A stretch of DNA of 64,000 nt from DSNY01 sp040752195 (GTDB lineage: Bacteria; Pseudomonadota; Gammaproteobacteria; Burkholderiales; Burkholderiaceae_F): assembly GCA_040752195.1 (NCBI GenBank), contig JBFMFC010000001.1, positions 1 through 64,000 on the forward strand, read 5' to 3'. Shown piece by piece: positions 32,656 through 41,811 of this stretch (position 1 is the first letter of the stretch; every line of letters starts with the position of its first letter). The notes under the pieces were generated by a model that saw nothing but the letters and a program-made list of their open reading frames with translations, had not been told where the DNA came from and searched no databases. Made by a program: the position numbers and the translations under genes.

Positions 32656-33285
32656 TCAGCGACCGACCGGAGGCAGTTGCTGCAGCGCGCGATCGTGGGG
32701 CCGCGACAACAGCGCGACCGCCAACGACGCACCGACGAGCGCGAGGAACATGTCCGACTGCGTGTCCCACGGGTCGCCCTGAGTGCCGAGAAGCTCGGCG
32801 GCGCCCTGGCCGAGCGCGAGGGCGGCCCACCACTCGATCAGCTCGTACAAGGCGCTGACCGCGAGCGCCACGCATACGCACAGGAAGGCCAGCATGCGAC
32901 GGCCGCGCACGAAGTCGCCGCGCAACAGGATTTCGCGGGCGACGATCGCGGGAACGAAACCCTGCATGAAGTGCCCGAGCTTGTCGTACGGGTTACGCGC
33001 GAGCGCGAACGCTTCCTGGACCCAGAACCCGGCCGGCACGCGCGCGTACGTGTACGCGCCGCCGACGATCAGGACCATGGCGTGCACGAAGATCAGGCCG
33101 TACAGCAGCGGGGTGAGCGGGTAGCGCGGCCGTGTCGCGACGAGCAGCGGCGCTGCGATCAGCACGGGCAGCACCTCCAGCAGCCAGGTCGTCCGGTCGT
33201 ACGGTTGCCAGCCGGAGACGATCAGCGCGACGATTGTCGCTGCGAGCATGCCGGCCAGCCAGGGAGTCTGTCGATCGGAGGACAT
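32656..33285 (-). CDS. DUF2238/YjdF-like inner-membrane protein
   Basis: The protein has 209 aa with about six membrane helices. Conserved polar positions of the family are visible: VHAMVLIVGGAYTYARVPAGFWVQE, RNPYDKLGHFMQGFVPAIVAREILLR, YELIEWWAALALG and GDPWDTQSDMFLALVGAS. DUF2238 proteins are integral membrane proteins of unknown function. Two starts are possible, 33285 and 33315. The former abuts the start of the divergent depolymerase gene with only one base between them. Confidence 0.8.
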   Translation of the reverse strand: MSSDRQTPWLAGMLAATIVALIVSGWQPYDRTTWLLEVLPVLIAAPLLVATRPRYPLTPLLYGLIFVHAMVLIVGGAYTYARVPAGFWVQEAFALARNPYDKLGHFMQGFVPAIVAREILLRGDFVRGRRMLAFLCVCVALAVSALYELIEWWAALALGQGAAELLGTQGDPWDTQSDMFLALVGASLAVALLSRPHDRALQQLPPVGR

Positions 33286-33286
33286 C

Positions 33287-34339
33287 GTGAACGGATCCTT
33301 GTGCAGACGCGCCATTATCGGGGCAGGCCTCGCCGCGGCGGTGATCGCGCTTGGCGCGTGCGCGGATGATCCCGGTCCGCTGCGCGCGTACGGCGCCGAT
33401 CCGACGCAAGTGACCGTGTCCGGTTTCTCGGCGGGCGGCTATATGGCCGTGCAGTTTGCGGTCGCCGACTCGGCGCGGGTGCGCGGCGTCGGCGTCATCG
33501 CCGGCGGGCCGTACCGCTGCGCGGCCGGCGAGCTGCACCACGCGCTCGACGGCTGCCTGAGGGGTGCGCCGGACCCGCAGCTGGCGATCGCCGAAGCGCG
33601 TCGGCTGGCAGCGCTGCGGTCGATCGACTCGACCGATCACCTCAAGCGCACCCGCGCCTGGCTGCTCGTCGGCGGCGCCGACGACGTCGTTGCGCGCTCC
33701 GTCGTCGAGGCCGCGCGTGACTTCTTTGCGCACTTCAACGCCGGCGGTACGCGGTTTGAGTTCATGCCCGGGCTCGGCCACGGGATTCCGACGCGCGCGA
33801 CCGGCGTCGCCTGCGAATCCAGCGCGAGCCCCTATCTGAACCGCTGCGGCGACGACGCGGCCGCGCGGATGCTCGAACATCTGTACGAAAAGCCCGGCGG
33901 CACGCGCGCGGGGCGGGGCCGCCTCGAGCGCTTTCGGCAGGGTGAGTTTCTCTCCCCGTGGCGGCGTGTCTGGCTGGCGAGTTCGCTCGACCGCGAGGGT
34001 TACGTCTTCGTGCCCGAACAGTGTGCGGAGGGCGTGCGCTGCCGCCTGCACGTCGCGCTGCACGGCTGTCGCCAGGGCGCGCACGACGTCGGCGAAGCCT
34101 TTGTCCGCGATGCCGGCTACAACGACTGGGCGGCCGCCAACGACACCATCGTGCTGTATCCGCAGGTCAAGCCGGTGCGACCGAACTGGCTGCTCGCCTG
34201 GCTGCCGAACAATCCGCTCGGCTGCTGGGACTGGTGGGGTTACACGGGGCCGGACTACGCGGCCAGAAGCGGCGCGCAGGTCGCGGCGCTGCGCGCGATG
34301 GTCGATCGCGTCACGGCACCGCGCGACCCGTCGCGGTGA
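33287..34339 (+). CDS. lipoprotein PHA depolymerase-like esterase (type 2 catalytic domain)
   Basis: The protein has 350 aa. The N-terminal GLAAAVIALGAC is a lipoprotein signal. The catalytic core has VSGFSAGGYMAVQFAVADS (Ser nucleophile in G-x-S-x-G), GVGVIAGGPYRC, GADDVVARSV, LHVALHGCRQG and LYPQVKPVRPN, followed by WDWWGYTGPDYA. This matches extracellular short-chain-length polyhydroxyalkanoate depolymerases. The enzyme would degrade external PHB or related polyesters. The GTG at 33287 has GGAGG 5 nt upstream. Its 3' end overlaps the convergent nucleotidyltransferase gene by 29 nt. Confidence 0.8.
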   Translation: MNGSLCRRAIIGAGLAAAVIALGACADDPGPLRAYGADPTQVTVSGFSAGGYMAVQFAVADSARVRGVGVIAGGPYRCAAGELHHALDGCLRGAPDPQLAIAEARRLAALRSIDSTDHLKRTRAWLLVGGADDVVARSVVEAARDFFAHFNAGGTRFEFMPGLGHGIPTRATGVACESSASPYLNRCGDDAAARMLEHLYEKPGGTRAGRGRLERFRQGEFLSPWRRVWLASSLDREGYVFVPEQCAEGVRCRLHVALHGCRQGAHDVGEAFVRDAGYNDWAAANDTIVLYPQVKPVRPNWLLAWLPNNPLGCWDWWGYTGPDYAARSGAQVAALRAMVDRVTAPRDPSR

Positions 34340-35093
34340 GGGCGGCGCGCTGCGTCTCGATCGCCGCGACGATCTCGCCGACGCGGGCGGTCAGCGTGTG
34401 CGCGTCCGGCACGAAGGCGAAGTGCGCCAGCCGCTGCTGCACCTCCGGCGGGAAGTCGCTCTGGACGTAGCGCAGCCCGAAGTCGAAGCGCTCCGGGCGG
34501 TGCGCCATGCCGAACAGTTCGACCAGCGCGCGCAGTAGCGCCTGGTAGAAGCCGAGCGCCTCGAGCGCCCGCTCGCGGGCGAGTTCCTTGCGCGCGAGCA
34601 GCGCGTAGACCGGCGCAGCCTGCCCGATCTGCTCGAGTCGTGCCCGGCGCCTCGCTTCGTGGGCGCTGCGGTCGAGCGGCACGGCACGCACGCGACCGCC
34701 GCGGTCGAAGTACACGAGCGGCTCGCCGTGACGCTCGCGCTCGAGGAATTGGGCGACGCCGGCGGGGGCAAGCACCGAGCAGTCGACCGCGAAGAAGGGC
34801 GGCGCGCCGGCAAGCAGGTAGAACCGCTGCGCCATGTCGCGAAACGCCGGCGGTTCGACGTGCCACGTGTGCTCGATCGGCGCGACGGCGGCAAGCGCGC
34901 TTTCGACGGCGGCGAACACCGCGGCCGTTGCCGCGGGCGGCGCGACGATGCACAGATCGACATCGGAGAACGCGTCGAGCCGGCCGGTCGCTGCCGATCC
35001 GCCTTGCCAGACCGCTTCGACCGCGTCGAGCGCGCGCAGCGGCGCGACGAGCGCTTCGATGACGCGACGACGGAAAGCGTCGACGTTTTCCAA
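34311..35093 (-). CDS. nucleotidyltransferase-domain protein
   Basis: The protein has 260 aa. A minimal nucleotidyltransferase motif lies near the N-terminus: VWQGGSAATGRLDAFSDVDLCIVAPP (GS-x10-D-x-D). The rest is helical (ARKELARERALEALGFYQALLRALVELFG), as in aminoglycoside- or toxin-antitoxin-like MNT enzymes. No partner HEPN gene is present. The start is uncertain: a TTG at 35093 is the best placed, with no strong ribosome site and only 17 nt after the upstream receptor gene. The substrate is unknown. Confidence 0.6.
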   Translation of the reverse strand: MENVDAFRRRVIEALVAPLRALDAVEAVWQGGSAATGRLDAFSDVDLCIVAPPAATAAVFAAVESALAAVAPIEHTWHVEPPAFRDMAQRFYLLAGAPPFFAVDCSVLAPAGVAQFLERERHGEPLVYFDRGGRVRAVPLDRSAHEARRRARLEQIGQAAPVYALLARKELARERALEALGFYQALLRALVELFGMAHRPERFDFGLRYVQSDFPPEVQQRLAHFAFVPDAHTLTARVGEIVAAIETQRAALTATGRAVP

Positions 35094-35110
35094 GGGTTCA
35101 GCGCGGGCGG

Positions 35111-36088
35111 TCAGTCGATCTTGGCGCCGGAGAACTTCACGACCTGGGTCCACTTGTCGATTTCGCTGCGAATGAACGCGGCGAACTGCTCCGGCGTGTT
35201 GCCAACCGGCTGCGCGCCTTGGCCGATGAAGCGCTCGCGCATCTCGGGTGTGCTCAGCACCTTGACCACATCTTGATGCACCTTGGCCACGATCTCGCGC
35301 GGCGTGCCGGCGGGCGCGAGCAGTCCGAACCAGGAGGTCGCGTCGAAGCCCTTCAGCCCCGCGGCTTCCTCGATCGTCGGCACGTTCGGCAGCGCGGGCG
35401 CGCGCTCGAGCGACGTGACCGCGAGCGCCTTCAGCCGGCCGCTGCGGATGTGCGGAAGCGCCGACGGCAGGTTGTCGAACATGACCTGCGTGTTGCCGGC
35501 GATCAGGTCCTGGATGGCGGGTGCCGAGCCGCGATAGGGCAGATGAACCATGTAGGTCTTGGTCAGGCTCTTGAACAGCTCGCCGCTCAGATGGATCGAC
35601 GTGCCGTTGCCGCTCGATGCCATGTTGAGCTGACCGGGCTTGGATTTGGCCAGCGCGATGAACTCCTTGACCGAGCTCACCGGCAGCGAGGCGGGCACCA
35701 CCATCACGTTCGGCACCGCCGCCACCAGCGTGATCGGCGTGAAGTCCTTGATCGGGTCGTACGGCAGCTTGCCGCCGCCCTGCGTGTACAGGGGCAGGTT
35801 GATCGCGTGCGTGCCGACCGTGCCCATCAGCAGGGTGTAGCCGTCGGCCGGCGACTTGGCGACGACGTCCGTGCCGATGTTGCCGCCGGCACCGCCGCGG
35901 TTTTCGATGACGACCGGTTGGCCCCACATCTTCTGCAGCTCGGAGCCGACGAGGCGGGCAACGATGTCGGTCGTCCCGCCCGCCGGGAACGGCACGACGA
36001 TGCGGACGGGCTTGCTCGGGTAGGGCTGTGCGACGGCGGTGTGCGCGACAACGGCGCAGGCGGCCGCGGCGAGGAAGGACTTCAACAT
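35111..36088 (-). CDS. Bug-family (TctC-like) tripartite tricarboxylate transporter receptor
   Basis: The protein has 325 aa. Signal peptide ALAAAACAVVAHTAVAQ-like, then YPSKPVRIVVPFPAGGTTDIVARLVGSEL, the hallmark of Bug receptors, followed by VVIENRGGAGGNIGTDVVAKSPADGYTLLMG and VPTIEEAGL-type segments near the end. It is a periplasmic solute-binding protein, usually for carboxylates or aromatic acids. As usual in Burkholderiales it is an orphan receptor with no membrane partners nearby. AGGAGGC precedes the ATG at 36088. Confidence 0.9.
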   Translation of the reverse strand: MLKSFLAAAACAVVAHTAVAQPYPSKPVRIVVPFPAGGTTDIVARLVGSELQKMWGQPVVIENRGGAGGNIGTDVVAKSPADGYTLLMGTVGTHAINLPLYTQGGGKLPYDPIKDFTPITLVAAVPNVMVVPASLPVSSVKEFIALAKSKPGQLNMASSGNGTSIHLSGELFKSLTKTYMVHLPYRGSAPAIQDLIAGNTQVMFDNLPSALPHIRSGRLKALAVTSLERAPALPNVPTIEEAAGLKGFDATSWFGLLAPAGTPREIVAKVHQDVVKVLSTPEMRERFIGQGAQPVGNTPEQFAAFIRSEIDKWTQVVKFSGAKID

Positions 36089-36208
36089 GGCGCCTCCTTG
36101 GTGTGGGTCTGAGTCTGTTCGCGCGGAGTCTGCCGCCAAGCGCGAAGCGCGTCCACCGGTTCTATAGTCGCGGCTTCACGACTGCGCGAACCCGCGTTTT
36201 GCCCCGAC

Positions 36209-37612
36209 ATGAAGAGTCCGCTCCAGCCTCAACCGATCGAGCGTGCCCGCCTGCTCGCGTGTCTGCGCGAGCGAAAGCCGTGGGACGCGGTGATCGTCGG
36301 CGGCGGCGCCACCGGACTCGGCATCGCGGTCGACGCCGCGGCGCGCGGATTGCGCGTGGCATTGATCGAGGCGCGCGACTTCGGCTCGGGCACCTCCAGC
36401 CGGAGCACGAAGCTCGTCCACGGCGGCGTGCGGTATCTCGCCCAAGGCAACGTCAAGCTCGTTCGCGAAGCCCTTGAGGAACGCGCCACGCTGCTGGCGA
36501 TCGCGCCGCACATCGTGCATCCGCTCGAGTTCGTCGTGCCGTGCTATCGGCCGCTGGAGCGCCCTTTCCTGCGCATCGGGCTGGGCGCGTACGACCTGCT
36601 CGCCGGCCGCCGCGGCATCGGCCCGACGCGCTGGCTTTCACGCGACGAGACGCTCGAACGTTTGCCGGGAATCCGGCCCGCAGGGCTGCGCGGCGGCGTG
36701 TCCTACTGGGACGGCCAGTTCGACGACGCGTTGATGTGCATCGCGCTGATGCAGACCGCGTATGCGCTCGGTGCCACGCCGATCAACTACGTGCGCTGCG
36801 AGGGTCTGCAAGTGCGCGACGGCCGGATCGCGAGCGTTCGCGCCGTCGATGCGGAAACCGGCGAGTCGTTCGAACTGGCGACGACTTGCGTGTTCAACGC
36901 CGCCGGCGTGTGGGTCGACGGCGTGCGCCGGCTCGCCGATCCGCGCGCGCGCAAGCTGATCACCGTCAGCCAGGGTTCGCACCTGGTCGTCGACCGCGAC
37001 TTTCTGCCGGGGTCGGCCGCGCTGATGATCCCCAGGACCCCTGACGGCCGCGTGCTGTTCGTCATCCCGTGGTTCGACAAGCTGCTGATCGGAACCACCG
37101 ACGGCCCGCGGCCCGACGCACCCTGGGAGCCTCAGCCTTCGGACGAAGAGATCGAATTCATGCTCGAGACCGCGCGCGGCTATCTCGCACGTCCCATCGC
37201 GAGAGCCGACGTGCGCGCGAGCTTCGCCGGGCTGCGCCCGCTGTTCAACCCGGGCAACGCCGGCTCGACTGCCGCGATCTCGCGCGAGCATGCGGTGCTG
37301 ACGGAGTTCGGCAACCTGATCTCGATCGTCGGCGGCAAGTGGACGACCTACCGCAGGATGGCGGTGGACGCGATGGCTGCCGCCGTACGTGCCGGTCTGT
37401 TCGATCCTCGCCCCGTGCGGACCGAGGACCTGATGCTCGTCGCCGATCGCGTGCTCGTCGATCCCGCGCGCCGCGCGGCGCCGGATGCCGCCTACGCCGA
37501 GCACTGCCGGCGGTTCACGCAGGCGCGGACGAGCGAGGACGTGGTATGCCGTCGCGCGCGAGTCGCTTTTTTGGACAGCGAGCTGGCCACGCGCCTGAAG
37601 TCCGCGCTGTGA
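36209..37612 (+). CDS. glpD: aerobic glycerol-3-phosphate dehydrogenase
   Basis: The protein has 467 aa. An FAD-dependent membrane-associated enzyme that oxidises glycerol 3-phosphate to DHAP and feeds electrons to quinone. Seen: DAVIVGGGATGLGIAVDAAARGLRVALIEARDFGSGTSSRSTKLVHGGVRYL (dinucleotide-binding and FAD motifs), FNAAGVWVDGV, LFVIPWFDKLLIGTTDG and GGKWTTYRRMA. The C-terminal helical domain is shorter than in E. coli GlpD. A TATAGT hexamer at 36163-36168 is a plausible -10. No glpK or glpF is adjacent. Confidence 0.9.
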   Translation: MKSPLQPQPIERARLLACLRERKPWDAVIVGGGATGLGIAVDAAARGLRVALIEARDFGSGTSSRSTKLVHGGVRYLAQGNVKLVREALEERATLLAIAPHIVHPLEFVVPCYRPLERPFLRIGLGAYDLLAGRRGIGPTRWLSRDETLERLPGIRPAGLRGGVSYWDGQFDDALMCIALMQTAYALGATPINYVRCEGLQVRDGRIASVRAVDAETGESFELATTCVFNAAGVWVDGVRRLADPRARKLITVSQGSHLVVDRDFLPGSAALMIPRTPDGRVLFVIPWFDKLLIGTTDGPRPDAPWEPQPSDEEIEFMLETARGYLARPIARADVRASFAGLRPLFNPGNAGSTAAISREHAVLTEFGNLISIVGGKWTTYRRMAVDAMAAAVRAGLFDPRPVRTEDLMLVADRVLVDPARRAAPDAAYAEHCRRFTQARTSEDVVCRRARVAFLDSELATRLKSAL

Positions 37613-37619
37613 GCGCCGC

Positions 37620-37648
37620 GAAAAAAAAGGCCGCCCGTAGGCGGCCTT
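37620..37648 (-). terminator. terminator of the first porin gene
   Basis: AAGGCCGCC and GGCGGCCTT (37627-37648) form a 9-bp stem with a 4-nt loop. On the minus strand it is followed by eight or more Ts (the A-run at 37620-37628), which makes it an efficient intrinsic terminator for the porin. It may also help end glpD from the other side. Confidence 0.85.
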
Positions 37649-37669
37649 GACTTCGAGTTCCTGGCGCGA

Positions 37670-38722
37670 CTAGAAGGCGTGACGGATGCCGATATCGATA
37701 CCGGTCGAGGAGCCGCCGAGCGTCGCGGGCGCGCGGCCACCGGCGGTGGCGAACCCAATGCCGGTGCCGTCGTTGTCGACCCGACCATAGGTCGCGTACA
37801 GGGCGGTACGGCGCGACATGTTGTACACGTAGCCCACGCCGAGCAGCGAGCCGTCGTTGGTGGTGTTCGCCACGTCGTAGTTGTTGTACTGCGCGCGCAG
37901 GACGTGCGGACCGAAGGTGGCGACCACGCCCAGGCCCCAGTCTTTGCGCTCGGCCGTGCCGAGCTTCGTCTTCGCCCAGTACGCCATGGGCTTGAACGCG
38001 CCGAACGTGTAGCTGCCGGCAAGACCCTGGCGTTTGAAGTCGCCCGCGAGGTACTCGGTACTGCCATAGAAGACGCTGGCGTCCAGACCGGCGCCGGCAA
38101 AGCCCAGCCGGGCGCTGGTGTGCCGGCCGTCATTCTTGTTGGCTGCGGTCGAGGCGTTTTCGCCGAACGCGTACATCGCCGAGCCATACAGCCCGCCGAG
38201 GTTCGACGGCAGGAAGTAGGTCACCGAGTTGGACGCGCGGACGTTCGTCACGCACCCGCCGAGCCCCGTGCAGGTGTAGGACAGCGACTGCGCCGAGCCG
38301 GCGACCGTGAACGGGTCAGCCGACGCCACACCAAGGAAGTCCGGCGTCAGATCGCGGCCGAGGCGGACCTCGCCAAAGCCACCCATCAGGCTGACGGTGG
38401 CGCGCCGGCCGAACAGCGCGGCCACCGGGCCCGCCTGGTTGTTGGTCGATGCCGGAGCCGCCCCCGTGCCATCGTCCGGATTGAATCCGCCCTCCAGCCA
38501 GAAACCCGCCTTCATGCCGCCGCCGAGGTCTTCCTCGCCGCGAATTCCCCAGCGCGCCGTGGTGTGGCCGCTATTGCCGATACGGTTGACCGTACCTGCG
38601 CCGTCACCTTTGACACTCTGGAAGTTGACATCCGCGATACCGAACAGGGTCACGCTGGACTGCGCGCTGGCCGCCCCGGCGAAAGCGCCGAGGACCGCAA
38701 GTGCGATGAGCGACTTTTTCAT
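37670..38722 (-). CDS. Gram-negative porin (OmpC/PhoE-like, betaproteobacterial type)
   Basis: The protein has 350 aa. Signal peptide KKSLIALAVLGAFAGAASAQ, then SSVTLFGIADVNFQSV, RWGIRGEEDLGGGMKAGFWLE, GFGEVRLGRDL (loop-3 region) and a C-terminal GIRHAF with the terminal Phe. This is the 16-stranded trimeric porin family (Porin_4) that carries small solutes across the outer membrane in Burkholderiales. GGAG precedes the ATG at 38722. A similar but longer porin gene lies just upstream on the same strand. Confidence 0.92.
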   Translation of the reverse strand: MKKSLIALAVLGAFAGAASAQSSVTLFGIADVNFQSVKGDGAGTVNRIGNSGHTTARWGIRGEEDLGGGMKAGFWLEGGFNPDDGTGAAPASTNNQAGPVAALFGRRATVSLMGGFGEVRLGRDLTPDFLGVASADPFTVAGSAQSLSYTCTGLGGCVTNVRASNSVTYFLPSNLGGLYGSAMYAFGENASTAANKNDGRHTSARLGFAGAGLDASVFYGSTEYLAGDFKRQGLAGSYTFGAFKPMAYWAKTKLGTAERKDWGLGVVATFGPHVLRAQYNNYDVANTTNDGSLLGVGYVYNMSRRTALYATYGRVDNDGTGIGFATAGGRAPATLGGSSTGIDIGIRHAF

Positions 38723-38947
38723 ATGTATCTCCACATGTGTTGATAGATCAGCCGACAGCGATGCGGATGTTCTTGCTCTGCTCCGATCGCCAACCGCGAC
38801 TGGCAACTCCCAACGGAAGTCCGAGTCGATTCTTCCAAAGAACCGATGACAGGGCAAAGAACGCGCAGCGAATCGACTGCCCGATAGGCGCGAGTTGTGG
38901 GGTTTGTGCAACACCAAGATGGCCGGGATTCAATGCCCACGGCAGTC

Positions 38948-38982
38948 AAAAAAATCAAGGGGCGCCGGTGGCGCCCCTTGAT
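38948..38982 (-). terminator. terminator of the second porin gene
   Basis: ATCAAGGGGCGCC at 38954-38966 pairs with GGCGCCCCTTGAT at 38970-38982. On the minus strand it runs straight into seven Ts (A-run at 38948-38954). It lies 15 nt after the porin stop. Confidence 0.88.
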
Positions 38983-38997
38983 CCAGCGCAACTCTCG

Positions 38998-40347
38998 TCA
39001 GAACGAGTGCCGCATGCCGATCTGCAGCGACTTGCTGTCTTCGGCCCGTGCCGTGGTCCAGCCGCCCGTGCAGCACGCGGCGCCGAGCGCGATGCGCGCC
39101 TGGTCTTTGTTGTTCGCGATCGCATAGGCGCCGTAGAGCTGCGTGCGCCTGGACAGGTTGTACATGTACGCGAGCCCGATCTGATCGACCTTCGCGTCCG
39201 CCGTCGCCCAGAGGCTGCGCGCCGAGTCCTTGGCCTGGTTCAACGCGGCCATCAGCGTGCCGTTGCCGATCGTCCAGTTCAGGCCCAGGTGGTACACGTT
39301 CAGGTCGATCGGTCCGACCACGCCGCGCAGCGCGTCGACGTCGAAGCGGTTGATGTACAGGCCGCCCAAAATGGTGTTGATCGCGGCGAGGTTGCCGCCC
39401 GTGCTGATCACGATGTTCTGGATGTCGACCGGCGACAGCACGGGGTTCTCGTTCTTCGCCTTGAGGTAGGTCGCAAAGAGCTTGACGTTGCCGAGCGTGG
39501 CGTTGCCGCCGACGCTGTAGGTCTCGAGCCCCTTGCGGTTCTCGGTCGGCGCGGCAAACGTCACCGTGTTGTTGCGGTTGTAGCCGACGCCGACGCCGAA
39601 TCGCGGCGTGTTGTACTGGAAGTTCGCACCGTAGAAGTCGTCGCCGCGGCCGACCGTCGAGCGCTCGTTGCGATTGCCTTCGGATCCGCCGAAGCCGTAC
39701 ATCAGCGACAGCGTGAAGCCGCTCAGTTCGGCGCGGTACTGCAGCGCGTTGTTGGCGCGGATGTTGATCGTCGAGATCTGCCCGGGGTTGCCGGCGAACG
39801 AATCGGCGAACGAGTTGTACTTGACGAGCACTTCGTAGTTCGGCGTGTACTGGCGACCGGCAAGGACCGCACCATAGGGCGTCACCAAACCGACGAACGC
39901 CTGCCGGTCGAAGAGCGCGTTGACGCCGTTGACCGTGCTGACAGCCTGCAGCAGCGAGCTGTTCACGGCGCTCATTCCGCCTACCACGGTGGCCGGAACG
40001 GCGGGCGATGTGCCGACGACGCCCGGACACAACGCCGGCGCGGATGGACAGAAGAAGATCGCGCCGCGATTGTTCATCGCGCCGGTGTCGACCTCGATCC
40101 GGCTCTCCAGCGTGAACAGCGCTCGATAGCCGCCCCCGAGATCTTCGTTGCCGCGGATGCCCCAACGCGATCCGGTCGAGAGGCCGCTGGTGAGGCGAGT
40201 GACGTTCGCGTCGCCGTTGTCGACGCGCTCCATGCCCGCGTCGACGATGCCGTAGAGCTGAATGCCGCTCTGCGCCGGACCGCTCTGCGCGTGAACCGCC
40301 GGGAACGCAAGCGCGAATGCGATGGCGAGCGCCGATCTGCGGATCAT
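38998..40347 (-). CDS. Gram-negative porin, longer paralogue
   Basis: The protein has 449 aa, about 100 residues longer than its neighbour. Signal peptide RRSALAIAFALAFPAVHAQ, then GIQLYGIVDAGMERVDNG, SRWGIRGNEDLGGGYRALFTLESRIEVDTG, LAGRQYTPNYEVLVKYN and the terminal GMRHSF. The extra length is in extended loops (CPSAPALCPG, VVGPIDLNVYHLG). Same outer-membrane trimeric porin family as the 37670-38722 gene. The two genes have separate terminators and so separate expression. It is divergent from coq7. Confidence 0.92.
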   Translation of the reverse strand: MIRRSALAIAFALAFPAVHAQSGPAQSGIQLYGIVDAGMERVDNGDANVTRLTSGLSTGSRWGIRGNEDLGGGYRALFTLESRIEVDTGAMNNRGAIFFCPSAPALCPGVVGTSPAVPATVVGGMSAVNSSLLQAVSTVNGVNALFDRQAFVGLVTPYGAVLAGRQYTPNYEVLVKYNSFADSFAGNPGQISTINIRANNALQYRAELSGFTLSLMYGFGGSEGNRNERSTVGRGDDFYGANFQYNTPRFGVGVGYNRNNTVTFAAPTENRKGLETYSVGGNATLGNVKLFATYLKAKNENPVLSPVDIQNIVISTGGNLAAINTILGGLYINRFDVDALRGVVGPIDLNVYHLGLNWTIGNGTLMAALNQAKDSARSLWATADAKVDQIGLAYMYNLSRRTQLYGAYAIANNKDQARIALGAACCTGGWTTARAEDSKSLQIGMRHSF

Positions 40348-40488
40348 CTCGTGTCTCCTAGCGTGGTTCGTGACCTAATTTGCGCTGAAGGATAGCCGCG
40401 CGCGGCACAATGTCGTCGACGCGAGCGGCCGCGAGCGCGTCGCCAGTGCTTGTCGTGGCATTTCCGCAACAGGCTGAAGGATTCGAGC

Positions 40489-41124
40489 ATGAGGACAACG
40501 AGCTCGCCGATCGATGAACTGCTGAGCGTCGCCGATCGCGCGCTGCGAACGCTCGCAGCAGAGCCCGTCGCGGTTCGACCGTATCCGGCGAAACAGCCGT
40601 CGGACGAACTGTCCGATGACGAGCGGCGCGAGTCGGCCGCGCTGATGCGCGTCAACCACGTCGGCGAGGTCTGCGCGCAGGCGCTGTACGAAGCGCAGGC
40701 CCTCGGCGCGCGGAATCCGCAACTGCGCGAATCGTTCCTCGCCGCCGCGCGCGACGAGGCCGATCACCTCGCGTGGACGCAGCGGCGCATCCGGGAACTG
40801 GGCGGGCGCACGAGTCTGCTCAACCCGCTGTGGTACGCGGGCGCGTTCGGCATCGGCCTGCTAGCGGCGCGGCTCGGCGATCGTGCAAGCCTCGGGTTCA
40901 TGGCCGAGACGGAGCGGCAAGTCGAAGCGCACCTGCAGGGGCACCTGGACCGCCTGCCCGCGGGCGATACCGCGTCACGCGACGTTGTCAGGCAGATGCA
41001 GCAAGACGAAACCCACCATGCGCACACCGCGACGGCGATGGGGGGCGTCGAGTTGCCCTTTCCGGTGCGCGCCGCGATGCGGCTGGCGGCGAAGGTAATG
41101 ACGACGACCGCGCACTACGTCTGA
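40489..41124 (+). CDS. coq7: 2-polyprenyl-3-methyl-6-methoxy-1,4-benzoquinol hydroxylase
   Basis: The protein has 211 aa. Coq7 is the diiron hydroxylase of the penultimate step of ubiquinone synthesis, bound to the inner membrane. Its iron ligands are seen in ALMRVNHVGEVCAQALYEAQA, AARDEADHLAWT and MQQDETHHAHTATAMGG, with a hydrophobic LWYAGAFGIGLLAARLG between them for membrane attachment. The ATG at 40489 has GAAGGA upstream, and the in-frame ATG at 40450 is rejected. It is a common neighbour of this housekeeping block in Burkholderiales. Confidence 0.94.
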   Translation: MRTTSSPIDELLSVADRALRTLAAEPVAVRPYPAKQPSDELSDDERRESAALMRVNHVGEVCAQALYEAQALGARNPQLRESFLAAARDEADHLAWTQRRIRELGGRTSLLNPLWYAGAFGIGLLAARLGDRASLGFMAETERQVEAHLQGHLDRLPAGDTASRDVVRQMQQDETHHAHTATAMGGVELPFPVRAAMRLAAKVMTTTAHYV

Positions 41125-41136
41125 GGCGGGCTCGGT

Positions 41137-41562
41137 TCAGACGTCCTCGACGACCTCGACCGTGTACGTGATCTCCGCGGTCTTGGCGAGCATCGCCGTT
41201 GCCGAGCAGTACTTGTCGTGCGAAAGCTTCACCGCGCGCTCGACGGCGGAGCGATTCAGGTTGCGCCCGCGCACGCTGAAGTGAAACGCGATCCGGGTGA
41301 AGACCTTCGGATCGTCGGCCGCGCGTTCTGCGGTCAGCCGTACATCGCAGCCGCGTATGTCGTGCCTGCCGCGCTTGAGGATGAGGACGACGTCATATGC
41401 GGTGCAACCGCCGGTTCCAGCGAGTACCAGTTCCATCGGCCGCGGCGCGAGATTACGGCCGCCTCCCTCGGGTGCGCCGTCCATGGCGACCAGATGGCCG
41501 CTGCCCGTCTCCGTCATGAATGTCATGCCGGTCGGCCCGGCCCAGCGAACAGTGCACTCCAT
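41137..41562 (-). CDS. OsmC-family protein
   Basis: The protein has 141 aa. Two conserved cysteines typical of OsmC/Ohr-like peroxidases lie in VLAGTGGCTAYDVVLILKR and SHDKYCSATAMLAK. The N-terminus is CTVRWAGPTGMTFMTETGSGH and the C-terminus is ITYTVEVVED. The YhfA-like subgroup is thought to reduce organic hydroperoxides or handle thiols in the cytoplasm. The gene is convergent with coq7 (12 nt between the ends) and divergent from rplM. Confidence 0.88.
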   Translation of the reverse strand: MECTVRWAGPTGMTFMTETGSGHLVAMDGAPEGGGRNLAPRPMELVLAGTGGCTAYDVVLILKRGRHDIRGCDVRLTAERAADDPKVFTRIAFHFSVRGRNLNRSAVERAVKLSHDKYCSATAMLAKTAEITYTVEVVEDV

Positions 41563-41811
41563 GGGTGTTCCCGCAGTCTGATTGGCTCGCGCGTCGGCGG
41601 CCGGGCCGGTTCCTCACACCCGACATGGGTGACCCGTAGCCCCGGCTTGCGGCGCGATCGTCGGCGCGGCTAGAATACGCGGCTTCTCGCCGGCCGGCAT
41701 CGGCTTCAGCGGCGCCGACACTGGAAGCGGCCTTCGGTCCGCGTGCATCAAAGGCGCGCGCCGTTGCCCGGGCGAGCCCGGCCGATACCGGCCAACCTCG
41801 ACGTGACGAAG

